Below, piece by piece: positions 1 through 12,011 of a DNA stretch of 64,000 nt (the stretch's first letter is position 1; each line of letters opens with the position of its first letter). Location of the stretch: assembly GCA_946894095.1 (NCBI GenBank), contig OX335660.1, forward strand, positions 7,197,001 through 7,261,000. The letters are read 5' to 3'. Source of the DNA: Incurvaria masculella. Lineage: Eukaryota > Arthropoda > Insecta > Lepidoptera > Incurvariidae. A program made the position numbers and the translations under genes. The notes beneath the pieces were generated by a model that saw only the letters and a list, made by a program, of their open reading frames with translations, did no database searches and was not told the origin of the DNA.

Positions 1-145
1 TTTTCCATCCAGTTAAATGTAGCCGTGTTCATAAAGGTAAGGTCTTGGCATGGCACCTTATTCCTTCGGGAATGTGTGCTATTGATCATAACGGTATAGT
101 TGTGTGGTACAGCCATCCCTGTCAGGTTCCTTAAAAAAATACGAG
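1..145 (+). repeat. SINE tail fragment (shared-tail family)
   Basis: This is the 3' module of the window's most frequent SINE. It starts at TTTTCCATCCAGTT, runs through TGTAGCCGTG and GGCATGGCACC, and ends in CAGGTTCC plus an A-run. It matches the tail of the full copy at 2150-2540. It begins at the window edge, so the 5' part may lie outside. Confidence 0.8.
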
Positions 146-625
146 TTTCCACTGAGACCTATTCCGGTGAATGGAAAGGTACAGGAGGTATCCTTTGGTA
201 CAGGAGTGTGCGTGAGCTGTGAACCGTGGACACGCTTCCTTCATGAATAATGTATAGTATTAGTTCGTAGGGGGGCGCTGGCGCAGAAGTGAATATGCCA
301 CGGACGCCATCTTTCATTCAGTAGGGGGAGCGGTTAAAGCTACATATGCTTGTGACAATCCCTACCTTTGTGATTTTATAATAATGACAGCGTAGAGCAA
401 ATTTGATAGGGGTATTCATGACATTTAACTAATTATATCAATATGGTGTCTGGTACAACATTTTAATAATTTCTTTTAATCTTTATTATTTTTAGGACTT
501 TTCAAGCTATACCTAATTTTAATATCTAGAATAGAGAATGTATTTATTGCGATTCTTAGAGCACACACGATAAATATCGCTCTGTTAGCAGTTCAAAGTG
601 TCCTCTTTTTTTATCTAACTGCACA
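146..625. other. Unassigned AT-rich stretch
   Basis: I see no coding exon or recognisable element here. Confidence 0.5.
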
Positions 626-815
626 TTGATGGCTAATATCGCACTTACCTACTGTAATTATATTAGCCCAGCACACCTAATGGGTACTAGGACCCATCCA
701 GAATCTTCCTTATGCTGCACGGCTACATGAATCGACTATCTTCATTCAATTCGATGGTACCAGCTAAGGCGGGAATACGGGGTAATCTACAGTTTTACGT
801 GGCATCCAAACCATG
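626..815 (-). repeat. SINE tail fragment, reverse orientation
   Basis: Reading the minus strand, the copy runs from a Met-codon-like CATGGTTTGGATGCC region through GGTACCATCG to GGCTAATATCG. It is a diverged copy of the shared-tail SINE, with the head mostly missing. Confidence 0.7.
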
Positions 816-1233
816 AAAGACAAATCAAAGTACGGGCAGAAATGCAGTTGAGCCACTTGTATTCTTTTTACGTTGCCAAATCCACATGTTAGAAGATAAT
901 TTTCTGTCCATGATGATTTTAAGATTTTTTAGATTAGCAGACTCTAAAGTGGTCTTTTGGATGGATGAAATGGTATTTTAGATGCCTTGATCAGTTCTGG
1001 ACTAACCAGAACCGGAGTCGAGAAGCGGGTATAATAATAAGTTGTGCATAAATATTCACGTTGGTCGCCCTTTTCTCCAATCTGTGGCGCCACCGCTTCG
1101 TTCTGGAAAATCTTTTCTGACAAGGATAACTAAAGAGCTCGCCCGCCGGCCGCCGTTGCAGTCAAATATCTTATTGTTGGACATAATTGGAAACTATTTA
1201 TAGGTACTTTTTGACTAACATATCGCCTAATAA
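816..1233. other. Unassigned stretch
   Basis: No gene or known repeat was recognised. Confidence 0.45.
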
Positions 1234-1519
1234 CAAAACCGGCCAAGTGCGAGTTGCGCGCACGAAGGGTTCCGTACCATCGTACAAGATTTAACACAAA
1301 AGAATCATGTTTTTTGTATAAGCCCCCTTGAATTTTTATTATTTTTACTTTTTACCTATTTGTTATTATAGCGGGAAAATAAATACACACTCTGTGAAAA
1401 TTTCAGCTGCCTACCTATTACGGTTCATAAGATACAGCCCTGTGACAGGCGGACGGACGGACGGACGGACAGCTAAGTAATAGGGCTCCTCTGGCACCCT
1501 GTGGGTACGGAACCCTAAT
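1234..1519 (+). repeat. High-copy lepidopteran repeat (GGTTCCGTACC family)
   Basis: The copy starts AAAACCGGCCAAGTGCGAG, carries GAAGGGTTCCGTACCATCG, a CGGTTCATAAGATACAGCCC segment and a short (GGAC)n run, and ends GGGTACGGAACCCTAA. GGTTCCGTACC near one end is inverted as GGTACGGAACC at the other. The family is abundant in moth and butterfly genomes. Its class (SINE-like or non-autonomous DNA element) is not settled by this sequence, and no protein is encoded. Confidence 0.9.
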
Positions 1520-2020
1520 AAAGCGATGCTCTAGTAACACTACACCGATGCGGCGGCGGTGGCGACAGGAAATGCGCGGTTGAGTTACTTTATCCGCGTT
1601 CAGCAGTGCAGCTATCGGTTACTAGGTGGCGCGCGGGCGCGGCGGGATATCCGGGCAACTGGCACGAAGAGCTGTTACAAGAGACGGGATGGAGCCCTTA
1701 CAAATGAGGGTAGCAACATGGATTAACGTCCACCTGTCACCGTGACAGGTTGGGTTTTGAGAGGCATGCATCATCACTTGTATTTCTGCACGAACAAGTA
1801 GATAACTAAACGGAGAACTACGCAATCAATGGAAAGATTTCAATTACCTGTTAAATTAAATATACCGCAGCGAAGTCATTGCCGTCATGTGTGGAACCTG
1901 GTTACCATGAGAAGTGTCGGGCTAATATGACAATAGGTCAGCCATCCATGCAAAAAAATAGCAAGGTTTCCAATATCATGATATTGAGAACTTTCCTACC
2001 ACTCTAACTGCCAGCCAACG
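1520..2020. other. Unassigned stretch with possible SINE remnant
   Basis: There is no credible exon. About 1918-1960 resembles the last 40 bases of the shared-tail SINE (GGCTAATATGACAATAGG, then CAGCCATCCATG and an A-run), but it is too short to be sure. Confidence 0.4.
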
Positions 2021-2125
2021 TGTTATTCGGTCAAGAGAACTAAAATTTACCAGTACGCATGGTTAAAAATGCTAGTTGCTTCAGATTTAATCTCTCACTT
2101 GCCTGTTCACCCGGCGAGTAACGGG
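2021..2125 (-). mobile_element. MITE fragment (CTGTTCACCCGGCGAGT family)
   Basis: The terminal sequence CTGTTCACCCGGCGAGT at 2103-2119 equals the end of the MITE at 53919-54080 read in the opposite orientation. Internal words TGTTATTCGG, CATG and CAGATTTA align in the same order. The far terminal repeat is missing. Confidence 0.65.
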
Positions 2126-2149
2126 TAAAGTAAAGTAAAGAAATACCTC

Positions 2150-2540
2150 AATAGCCTCAATAGCCCAGTGGCGCGACACTTCGGCGATCGCTCTCCGAAG
2201 TTAAGCAACCCTGGGTCCGGTCTGGTCTTGGATGGGTGACCATTCGACTGTTGAGAGAGGCTGGCCGTGGTTCGGATTCCACGTTAAACTGTAGGTCCCC
2301 TTCCTTACTTACTAGATGGTAGGGTTAATCCCGCCCGGGTTGGTACCATCGCATTGGATGAACGATGGTCGAAGCGGCAATGAAAATTGTCCGTGTTTTC
2401 CATCCAGTTCAATGTAGCCGTGCAATATAAGGAAGGTCCTGGCATGGCACCTAGTTCCCATGTGGTGTGTTGGGCTAATACCATGACAGAAGGTGTGGTA
2501 TTAGCCATCCATGTCCAGTCACATAAAAAAAAAAAAAAAA
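2150..2540 (+). mobile_element. Full-length SINE with 5S rRNA-derived head
   Basis: About 2150-2299 is a head derived from 5S ribosomal RNA. CCGAAGTTAAGCAAC (5S A-box) and CTTGGATGGGTGACC (C-box) are both present, with the same spacing as in animal 5S rRNA. These boxes form the internal RNA polymerase III promoter. The body from about 2320 (CCCGGGTTGGTACCATCG) and the tail through CCATGTCCAGTCACAT are shared with the other SINE copies here, including those with a tRNA-like head. It ends in a 16-base A-run (2525-2540). It encodes nothing and would depend on a partner LINE for mobility. Confidence 0.88.
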
Positions 2541-2984
2541 CCATGGTAACGCGCAGGTCGGAAGATAACCGTTGAAATAACACTTGTGTGCGCAGACGCA
2601 TGCGGGTATGCCGCTTCCAAGTCTACATGACAAGCGCGCGCTATCCGCACCACAAGTCGCGGCTAGGATGAGCAATAAAATTTGATGTTTTTTTCATTGG
2701 TTTTATAGCCTTATAAATTCAATTATAGGGTCGCCCGTTGGCGATAAAGCTTTAGGACCCTTATGGCCGGTGGCTCGTTTATTTTATTGCCTTTTCAATT
2801 GATTTCTGAACTGACGCGTTCCGGGAGCTATTGTTGCCAAATCAAAGAAGCCAGTCGACTCACTAGACTTTACTGACCAGTTGTTTTCGTCTCTTTCTGG
2901 ATACCATGTTTCTGTATCATCTTCGAAAACGTTTTCATAATGAAGTGTTTCTTCAAATAAAGTGCCAATTGCTATCTTAGTTGC
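2541..2984. other. Unassigned stretch
   Basis: A minus-strand open frame spans 2784-3062, but its first third is SINE sequence (see 2985-3255). The remainder matches nothing I recognise. Confidence 0.5.
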
Positions 2985-3255
2985 TGTAAATGTATGACTA
3001 AAACCATACCCACCGTAATGATATAAGCCTAATGTTGAGTCACCAAGGGAATTAGGTGCCATGTCAGGACCTTCCCTTTATTAGAGGGGCTACATTGAAC
3101 TGGATGGAAACCGGATTTACATGGACTCTGGACCATAGAACACCTCGCATTCGTGACGAAATGGATTTATCCAAATCAGAAAGAGAAAAAAAGTGGTCCG
3201 GCCGGGGAAGGCAAGTCCCTGCGCCCCTGAGCTACCAGCCGCTCTTCTGCTGAGT
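2985..3255 (-). repeat. SINE with tRNA-like head, internally deleted
   Basis: Reading the minus strand, the head carries TGGTAGCTCAGGGGCGCAGG, an RNA polymerase III A-box-like motif. A pyrimidine-rich TTTTTTCTCTTTCTG joint follows, then GGAATCC-like words, CATCCAGTTCAATGTAGC and GGTCCTGACATGGCACC. The middle of the family consensus is missing. This shows the tRNA-like head joined to the same tail as the 5S-headed copy at 2150-2540. Confidence 0.75.
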
Positions 3256-3690
3256 CTTTATCCTGAAATTATAAAAAAATAAACGCATTTTGAATTTAAA
3301 ATGAATTGCTTATCCGCTTGTTTTATTTCGAATCATTGAATTTTGGATTTTTCGCAGAACAGTTAAGCCGTAAGAGAAATTATTACTATTGTTAATTCAT
3401 TGATGAACGATCAGCCGAAGCTGGTGTGTTCATATCCTGGTTAAATTCTTATTATAATTCTTAAATTCATAATATGGTATGATTTTGCATAATGGGTTGA
3501 ATTGATGTATATAGTTTTTATTAATGGCTGATTTTTCAATAGTCAGATAAACGTAGCGATGGGTCATAATAGTTACTTTTTGACATTACCTATTATTGAT
3601 TAAGCTGCTTCTTAATAATAGGTTCTTCTAACTATTACCAAATAATAGCCTAATAATAGGATAGGTAACTTTTACGCGCTCGCTTCATTT
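3256..3690. other. AT-rich stretch with AATAATAGG words
   Basis: Several degenerate TAATAATAGG/TTA words occur at 3588-3665 and again at 4430-4485. No gene was seen. Confidence 0.4.
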
Positions 3691-3985
3691 TTTAGGGTTC
3701 TGGACACAAAGGGTGAAAACGGAACCCTTTTACAAAGCCTCCGCTGTCAGTCCGTCCGTCGGTCCGTCCGTCCGTCCGTCCGTCTGTCACAGGGCTGTAT
3801 CTCATGAAGCGTAATAGGTAGGTAGGCATCTGAAATGTTCACAGGTGTGTATTTATTTTGCCGCTATAAGAAAAAATAGATAAAATAAAAATTTAAATAA
3901 AGGGCCCCCCCTTACAAAAAACGTGATTGGTGTTGATGGTACGGAACCCTTCGTGTGCGAGTCCGACTCGCACTGGGCCGTTTTT
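3691..3985 (-). repeat. High-copy lepidopteran repeat, tandem copy 1
   Basis: Reverse-oriented copy of the GGTTCCGTACC family. It begins TTTTTTAGGGTTCTGG, holds a (GTCC)n run at about 3751-3786, and ends GACTCGCACTGGGCCG. It is joined to the next copy through a shared TTTTT. Confidence 0.88.
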
Positions 3986-4312
3986 AGGGTTCCGTACCCA
4001 AAGGGTGAAAACGGAACCCTATTACTAAGCCTCCGCTGTCCGTCCGTCCGTCCGTCCGTCCGTCCGTCCGTCCGTCCGTCCGTCCGTCCGTCCGTCTGTC
4101 ACAGGGCTGTATCTCAGTAACCGTAACAGATAGACAGCTGAAATTTTCACAGAGCTTGTATTTATTTTGCCTAACAACAAATAGGTCAAATTAAAAAATA
4201 ATTAAAATTAAAGGGGGTCCCCATACAAAAAACGTGATTTTTTTGTATAATTTTTTTACGATGGTACGGAACCCTTCGTGTGCGAGTCTGACTCGCACTT
4301 GGCCGGTTTTTT
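3981..4312 (-). repeat. High-copy lepidopteran repeat, tandem copy 2
   Basis: A second reverse-oriented copy follows head to tail. It runs from TTTTTAGGGTTCCGTACCC to GACTCGCACTTGGCCGG plus T-run. It is more complete than copy 1 and contains the longest GTCC microsatellite of the window. Confidence 0.9.
4038..4098. repeat. (GTCC)n microsatellite
   Basis: About fifteen uninterrupted GTCC units sit inside the repeat at 3981-4312. Other copies hold only two to six units, so this tract has expanded after insertion. Confidence 0.95.
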
Positions 4313-5628
4313 AATCAGTTCAGACAAAACACAACTGAATAATAGCCAGAATCGTAAGATATCGTAGTATTCGTAGTTACGCGCGATCCGGCTGCAACGC
4401 TGCGATCAACTAATAAGATAAATTACCTATTATATTCATAATAATAGGTTAGACATTCGATAATAGGTTAGTAATAGGCAACAACCAATGTTTGAACGTA
4501 ATATAATAGCATAGCAATAAAAAAGCAGGCAGCGCTCTGCGTTAATATCGTAGGTAAGCACACGTAACTGCGTTATGTATTATATACCTCATTGCAAGGA
4601 CATACTATCTGTTTTCGCTTGAAAAATCATAGTCGTTTAGGCTCAGTCTAATATTTGTGCCCGCGCAATGTCAAGACAGAGAGGGTAACGGGTGGACGCG
4701 AGATGGGGCGAGCCGACCACAGCGACAGGTCACGCGAACCGAACCGAACGTTTCCGAATCAAGCACGAACTCCTTACCGATCCTATTATTTGCTAAGCAT
4801 TACCGCGCTGTAGTCGTAAGCTGTTATATTACTTTGTACTGGTAATACCTAATGTCTAACCTATTATGAATATAACAGGCCCACCTCTAATAAACAGCCA
4901 GATAATTATTCGACGGATTTATTTACGCTTCTGCTTATCCATCTGATATAGTAAGTCCATATGTTTATTAGTAAAACTATAGTCGGATAATTGTGATAGA
5001 AAATATAATTCTCTGGCAATGACTATCCGTCTTTTGAGCAACGTGAATTTGTACTATCAGTCTAATAAGTACTATCTGAGGATTGAAAAATCGACCCTGA
5101 TGTAACAATTATTTTCCCAGAAAGCCGAATAATTTCGACGGGGTTAATCTATGCTTCCTGAGAGCCAGCGAATCCGTTGATCTTCCCATGCAGACACCGC
5201 GTCGAATGTGTCACCACATCCAAAGCGTTTAGGGTTAGTTCACACTGATCGGACGTTGATTAGGCGGCGGACACAATGCGACTCGTTGACTGATCACCGC
5301 GAGTGAATTAAATTTAGCATTTTCCGTGACCGATTGTGATGGATTGCATCTTCCCTCCAATTCGTGTTTTCTTTCTTGTGTTGCTATATGTTTAGTATAC
5401 AGGGTCGAGGCTCCTAATCTGGCTAGGGTGGGAGATAAAATCATATGGTATCATTTACTGCATCGAAGTTTTGATCTCGTATGTATCTTGGGGTAATTCG
5501 TCCTCACGAGTCAATAATGGCTGTGAACGTGGGTTCACCATGGTTTTATGTAGTGGTTCTGGTTTTCGAAGCAGCAAACACATATGGGTCAGCACATAAT
5601 TACCACTTGCCTAGTGCAAGTGTTAAAG
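4313..5628. other. Unassigned stretch
   Basis: Only short chance open frames occur. No splice-supported coding exon, RNA gene or classifiable element was seen. Confidence 0.5.
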
Positions 5629-5860
5629 CCTGCCCGGGTTGGTACCATCGCATTGGATGAAAAGATGGTCGAAGCGGCAATAAAAAATTGTCCGTGTTTT
5701 CCATCCAGTATTTTTTTTTATGCGACCTGACATGCAGCCGTGCTCATAAAAGGGAAGGTCCTGGCTTGGCACCTAGTGCCTTCGGGAATGTGGTGTATTG
5801 GATTAAAAACATAACGGTAGTTGTGTGGTATTAGCGATCAATGTCAGGTTGCATAAAAAA
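5629..5860 (+). repeat. SINE body and tail
   Basis: The copy starts at GCCCGGGTTGGTACCATCG, passes TTTTCCATCCAGTA and GGTCCTGGCTTGGCACC, and ends CAGGTTGCAT plus an A-run. A short T-rich insertion at about 5710-5720 splits CCATCCAGT from the following GCAGCCGTG. The head is absent. Confidence 0.85.
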
Positions 5861-7294
5861 AAGTGCAAGTACCTACTAGTCCCGGCTCCGCCCGCGCCAA
5901 AGTTGCACGAAAAACTGTCGGTTGTAGAGTGTAGAATCGCCCGTGAACAAGGGCACGTTCATTAACCCTTGAATATGTAGTCCCGCCGGGACGCTGTCCA
6001 AATTGGCGCAAGTCCGAATCGTCCCTCCCAGGGACGCTAGGTACGACTGCCACTAAATATAAGTTTCGCCAGGTCTCGAGGAATATTCGGAGCCGTATTC
6101 GTATTGTTTCATAGAAAAATTAGATACATGGAGGCTATTTTCCAGTACTCAATCTGGCAACACGCAGTGATGAGTCTGTGCCATTTTTTGAAATTGACAA
6201 TTTAATTTCAATTAAAATTAATTGATTTCAGTTTAACTTGCGCGGGTTGTACCCTTATTATTATATTTTTTTTATATGAAGTATGGTTAAGTTTTTTTTA
6301 CAGTTTTGTCTGCATATGTGTCTAGATTCTGGAAAAGAAATAAAATTTTTAATTTATTACTTTTTTCCTTACCCAACATAGGTTTTCAGTTTCAAACATT
6401 TTTTAAAATTGTTTTCCTGCACGAAAAAATCTGAAACTAGTATAATTAGAAGCGGCATTCATTCGCATTTCCGGAAATATAAAGTTTAGCATACCTATGG
6501 TGGAAATATTTCAAAAAATGATCAATTTATTGCAACATGCCGAAAACGCGAACCTCGCCTGTTGACCAGGGGTGGTCTCGGTTCCGGAATTCTGTGGTCC
6601 AGGGGGTTAAAGACAGAAAGCTGTAAAAAGAACTACTATATAAATATAATGCAAGGCTGGACTTTAATCAGCATGTATACCTTTCGCAGGCATCACTTCT
6701 ACCAATTCCCCCACGCTCTCTATAATACCATATATTTAATCAATGTATACTCATCATTCGGAATTCTCCTGCAGTCCCTGCTCCCTACTAAAATATTGTT
6801 TAATATTATACATAAAATAGTTACAGCTTTCTTTCTTTAAGGCTCCAACTGAGTCCACCGTTCGGCAAACAATAGATAATGGCGACCTCCGGATGCAGCG
6901 AGTCTGCGTCAGGGTTCTATGCGCGTTAAAATCGTTTTCAGGCGAGCGAAAAGTACTAAAAAAATTGCCTAAATCATTTATGGTTTTCAAGCGCCGACTA
7001 GTAAAAACCTCGAAAATAGGTATTTACAAACATTTATTTTTCAAAGAATGTATAAGCATCCCAATAAAACCGTTTTACGTTCATATACAAGATAGTCTAA
7101 ACTTTGATTTTTTTATTTAACCGACGCTGATATTAAATAAAAATAACCGCAAAATACTGGAGGTTAGCGTCATATGGAGCCTTAAGTAATGTGTCCTTGC
7201 CGAATCTTTACCGAGTTTATGTTGGCTAAAGCCAGCGAGCATGAAAAGATAAGCGTTGGAAGCACTCTAGTAGTAGAAAAAGTAGTCAATCAGA
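5861..7294. other. Unassigned AT-rich stretch
   Basis: The open frames at 6562-6840 and 6893-7120 are low-complexity chance frames without motifs. Nothing else was recognised. Confidence 0.5.
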
Positions 7295-7619
7295 GTTCTC
7301 ACCTAAATTGGCGTTTACGGCAAACCGATCCACTGGCGTTCTCCGTAAAAACGTCAAACTTCATACAAGTTTATACTAGATATTCTGTGCTTTTACTTCT
7401 TCAAGCTGTCAAAGTCAAACTCGGACTTCCGGACGCGGGTCGGCGTAAACGGCAACGTGGACGTGTTTACGGCAACGCCGAGTAAGCTGTCAAATCCAAC
7501 TCGGACTCGCAAATGTTAGTTCGCTTAACGCCCACGCCGCGTGCCCTTCAATTTTTCCATACATTTGATGCAAAATGCCAGTCGATCAGTTTTCCGTGAA
7601 CGCCAATTTAGGTGACAAC
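7295..7619. mobile_element. MITE with about 50-bp terminal inverted repeats, copy 1
   Basis: The left end GTTCTCACCTAAATTGGCG, followed by TTTACGGCAAACCGATC, is inverted at the right end as ACGCCAATTTAGGTGACAAC-type sequence. The pair at 24844-25199 has the same ends and the same internal words (AAGCTGTCAAAGTCAAACTC, GTAAACGGCAACGT). There is no transposase, so it is non-autonomous. A target duplication was not resolved. Confidence 0.85.
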
Positions 7620-9266
7620 TGGAACTACGGGCTCTGTTCGCTTAGAAATTCGGGGCGCAAGTGACGTCACAAAGTACTACTTTTCGTTAGTCTTAGTTTA
7701 TGTGACGACTATTTATTTGTTGCATAGCGTCCTGTGAAGTTCTAACGTGTTCTTATGTGTCGTTGGAACTCGAGAAAATCAGTAGTAAGCGAATTCGTAA
7801 GCGAACTGACAAGCCGACGCTATCGGTTTTGTATGTAAAGTATAATTCATACAGTTTCGGTTTCTACGCCCGGCCTCCATGCTCGCTGGTTAAAACGTTC
7901 ATGAAGGTGCAATGCAATGTCTCGGTGTAATCAGTGTTGCTAGGTAATAAAGACTGCGATAACAAAGGTGATTTCATTAACATGAACATTGTTTGTTGAC
8001 ATGTTATTCAAGCAAGCATAGCGATAATGCACTCGTTCCAGCCCAATTAGGCTCTTCGTAATTATACACAAGTTTAATTTCATTGATATTCCGAATATCC
8101 AATATTAGTTCAGACGGAATCCCTTGGTCCAACGAATACTAACTAATATCGTTCGAACTATAATAGTAGTTAGTAGTTCGAACTATCGTTCATTTTAGGC
8201 AATGACCAAATTATCTCAAGAAAAGTGTTCGAAAAAAATTTCACTTTCTTAAACCACATATTATGTTTGAAATTTCTATCATAATTTTCTTGAATTATTA
8301 CATAGGTACTTTTCATAAATAAAACAAGTGCATGTAATAGTTCGACCATACCGCGATGAAATTAAAGTTTTTTTGTATTTCCTTGCTGTGAGACCTTGTT
8401 TCTTGCCAACTTTCATATAATTCCTGGTTAACGGGAAGTACCCTATAGGTTTAAATTTATTTGCAAGTGTTTTGTAGTAGTATTTTTAAGCAAAATTATA
8501 CTTTTTTAATACCTCCACACTTTCCTGAGAGAAAGGGTATTAACAGGCAGACATACGGACAAACGAAGTGATCCTATAATGGTTGCTTTTTTTCCTTCCG
8601 AGGAGTCCCTACAAATATGTCCAGTTAAAAAAATAATCCAAATTAAAGAATATTATTTACTGTCAAATTGAATAGAATGATGTTACATCACCGCACGTGT
8701 TGTGGGTGTGCATCGCTGGTAAAAATAATGGCCAGAGTGACATATCGCAGGCAACACCGCACGCGGTCCCAACGTTTGCAGACACTCTGTCCCCGCAACC
8801 GTAGAGATGGGACAACACGATATTTTATATATTATTTATTTGGGAGGAAACACCGATACAAACAATAAAAACCATCACAAATATAATTAATTAGAGTTTG
8901 CCCGTACCCGAAACTATTCCTCACTGATACATAACAAAACAAATTAGGAAAATGTTGCATGCGGGATTACAAAGTAGAAAAAAGAAATGATCATACGTTT
9001 GCTTACAATAGCTTGAGATTCCCGACATTTAAATGTAGGCGTTGAATTGCTTTTTTATTGAAGTTCCAACAAAAACATTGGAAGAATTAAAGTGAGTCTG
9101 GTAACTATGATTCGCTTCGGATTTAGAATAAAGTGGCACCGAGTCACTCTGTGACGAGTCTTTGTATTAGACCAAAGAGATTAAAATGTCTTGAAAGTGC
9201 GTCAGTACATTTTACGGAAAGTATAGGATGTTTATGATACTAAAAATGGCTAAAAATAGGAAGTGC
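7620..9266. other. Unassigned AT-rich stretch
   Basis: No credible gene. A small palindrome (GTTCGAACTA / TAGTTCGAAC) sits near 8150-8190. Confidence 0.5.
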
Positions 9267-10052
9267 AAAATCACTACATAGTATAAAACAAAGTCGCTTT
9301 CTCTGTCCCTATATCCTCATGTTCGCTTAAATCTTTAAAACTACGCAACGGATTTTGATGCGGTTTTTTTTAATAGATAGAGTGATTAAAGAGGAAGGTT
9401 TATATGTATAATAACATCCATTAAATAGTGGAGAAAAACTGTTATTTTTGAGGTTTCCAATGTGATGTCATAAAAAAAGACGTGTGGCACTCGGGGACTG
9501 CCGCGGTAAAGCTATTGCATAGCATTTTGTATCAAGTTATGCCGGCCCGCCCCCGCCGCCGTACCCGCCCCGCCGCCCCCGGCCCCGCTCCCCCTGGTGT
9601 GAAGTAGCGCTACCGGCACACACCTCCGTGCCCGTCGGAGTGGGGAGCGTGAGGTTTTTTTTCGTTACGGAATTTCTGGATTCGGTCCCCGCGCTCAAGG
9701 CCCTCGATAGAAGATATGCAATAGCTTAAAAAATCATTTTTCCGCTTACATTGCAAACGCAGGCTGAACCCTACGAGATTTGTCAAATCACTACATAGTA
9801 TAAAACAAAGTCGCTTTCTCTGTCCCTATATCCCCATGTATGCTTAAATCTTTAAAACTAAGCAACGGATTTTGATGCGGTTTTTTTTAATAGATAGAGT
9901 GATTGAAGAGGAAGGCTTATATGTATAATAACATGCTTTAAATAGTGGAGAAGTACTGTTATTTTTGAGGTTTCCAATGTGATGTCGTAAAAAAATTTTT
10001 TTTTTCCGCTTACATTGCAAACGCAGGCTGAACCCTACGAGATTTATCAAAA
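9267..10052 (+). repeat. Duplicated repeat unit around a GC-rich core
   Basis: Two direct copies, at 9271-9479 and 9787-9995, start TCACTACATAGTATAAAACA and share the ATTTTGATGCGGTTTTTTTT segment. Each is followed by a 50-base piece with GCTTACATTGCAAACGCAGG (9737-9786 and 10003-10052). In the first unit the two parts are separated by about 255 bases of different sequence (9480-9736), very GC-rich around 9540-9600. The family is common in Lepidoptera; its class is unclear. Confidence 0.75.
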
Positions 10053-10327
10053 TAATGTACTAAGTATTGTACACATTGAAAAGGTCTACATTAAACTCCG
10101 CGATGGTATATTTCTATCTCTTATGGATATCCCACAATAACATTTTATTGTCATTTACTTTTTAGGACAAATTATGGCTAATTTTCGAAGCGATTTTAAC
10201 CAATACAGCATTAATCCTTATCCAATTAAATATCTTAATACATTGTTGATTTAATATAGATCTATATGGCCCATTACAGCATATGATTTAAATAAATATT
10301 TTCGAAGATATTACAGATTTAAAAATT

Positions 10328-10427
10328 GCGGGACGTAGCGTTTGCGGCGGTACCGGCCGGACGGGGCGGCGGGAGCCATTCAGATATATTTCATACCCGT
10401 GCGAAGCCGGAGCGGGCCGCTAGTAAG
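10328..10427 (+). repeat. GC-rich repeat end fragment
   Basis: The segment ends in ACCCGTGCGAAGCCGGAGCG followed by GGCCGCTAGTAAGTAA. Words of the type CCGTGCGAAGCCGG..GGG..GCTAGT are a recurrent end sequence of lepidopteran repeats. It may be the distal end of the element at 9267-10052. Confidence 0.55.
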
Positions 10428-11784
10428 TAATAAGAGGTGCCGGATGACGCCCATGGGCTTACTAACTTTCACGGGACTCAGAAAACCTGAGTCAGAAAAC
10501 CAGTGCTTCTTCATAATTATGTTTGACAGTGCACTTACCCTACAAATAAATCTTATAATTTCGGTTACCTAACACACCAAATAGATTTGGAGGATTTGAA
10601 AGAAAACAGTTGGAAAACAGCATACAATATTTATATCTCTTTAAATATGGTGGAATATCATTGCCGACTATTACCTTACGCGTTGAGTCAGAACAAACGA
10701 GATGAAAGATGGAATTAGGACTGTTGTTTGCTGCTCTAGTTTTTATGCATTATTTTTTGTCTAGTAGTGATTTTCATATTTTAATTAGTTTTTAATTGAT
10801 ATGAATTTAACATGTATGTTAAAAAGATGGTAAGATACCAAATATCTAGGCTTAATTTTCTTTTGAGTATGAGTAACTACTTAGTTGGCAGACATTTAGT
10901 TAAGAATTATGAGTTGACAACGGGAGTGAATAAAATATAAAAAAGAAATAAAAGAAGTACAGGATATTTCTAATCTAGAACTTTAGTTTCCTTATGAAAA
11001 ACGATTTCCCAGGTCGATTATTACAGAAAGGGATTAACCGTGTAACAAAATACGTGACCGTAGAAGAGAAATTAAATATTCAATTCCGTCTATGCCAGTA
11101 GAACTGATCTCATTCGATATGGAAACGATTTTTCACGCAATGTCTTATTTCAGATCGTCCATGCCCATGGAATTTGTAAACTTAGAAAAACCAATAAATC
11201 TGTGGGAGCAGAAAATTCACATAAAATGCTTTTACCGTGAGACACGGAATAGGTATAGGCCTCGACGAAGCAAGTATCGTGTATTTACCTATTTTGTGTG
11301 TCACGGGGACTAATATAAAACTTACTAATACTAATAGAAACTTTTTTTAGACATAATCATAGAATATTTTAAAATGTTGTAATGTAATAATGCAGTAATT
11401 TTTGACGATGTAAGTAGAGAGTAGGAATCGAATATCTAAATTCTGTTGTACCTATTTGCAAATAAATTGATTTGAATTTGACATTATATGACAGAAACAG
11501 TTAACGGTACTAGTTGTTGCTTGGTGCGTCGGGTCATTCGTCACGGCGCCGTATCTTGGTGTATCACCATGCAAACCTAAATTCTATGTTTGGTTCACAA
11601 CAACTGATATATCAGAACTCTACTTGATTTTATAGTGTCATGGAGTAGCGCCAGATTAGAATAGATGGATTAGACAGATAGAACCGCACAGCATGGGACG
11701 ATGAAGCTACACGTTTTTGACGATTTCGTTTTCAAAAAGTGAAAATAATGTATTTCTATTCTGCAACCGACCATCGCTTTGTGT
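10428..11784. other. Unassigned AT-rich stretch
   Basis: No exon or known element was recognised. Confidence 0.5.
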
Positions 11785-12011
11785 TATAATAATAATAATT
11801 CTTTATTTTACCAAAAATGCATTTCACATACAGTTTGATTCATAACCCCCACACTAGGATTCCCTGTGTTGTGGGGGATATTTTCCTTAAGTTTACCATA
11901 TCAACATTTTCAGAACAAACTATAAATATGAAAAAGAGCTAAATAATTAATAAAATAAACAAAAAACATAAAACAATAGAGTTAGTCAAGGGATAATGCG
12001 GTGTGTACATA

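Noticed and set aside
2784..3062. 92-residue minus-strand open frame beginning MAPNSLGD
   Set aside because: The first third is reverse SINE sequence (GGCACCTAATTCC is the SINE GGCACCTAGTTCC). The rest has no recognisable domain or splice context.
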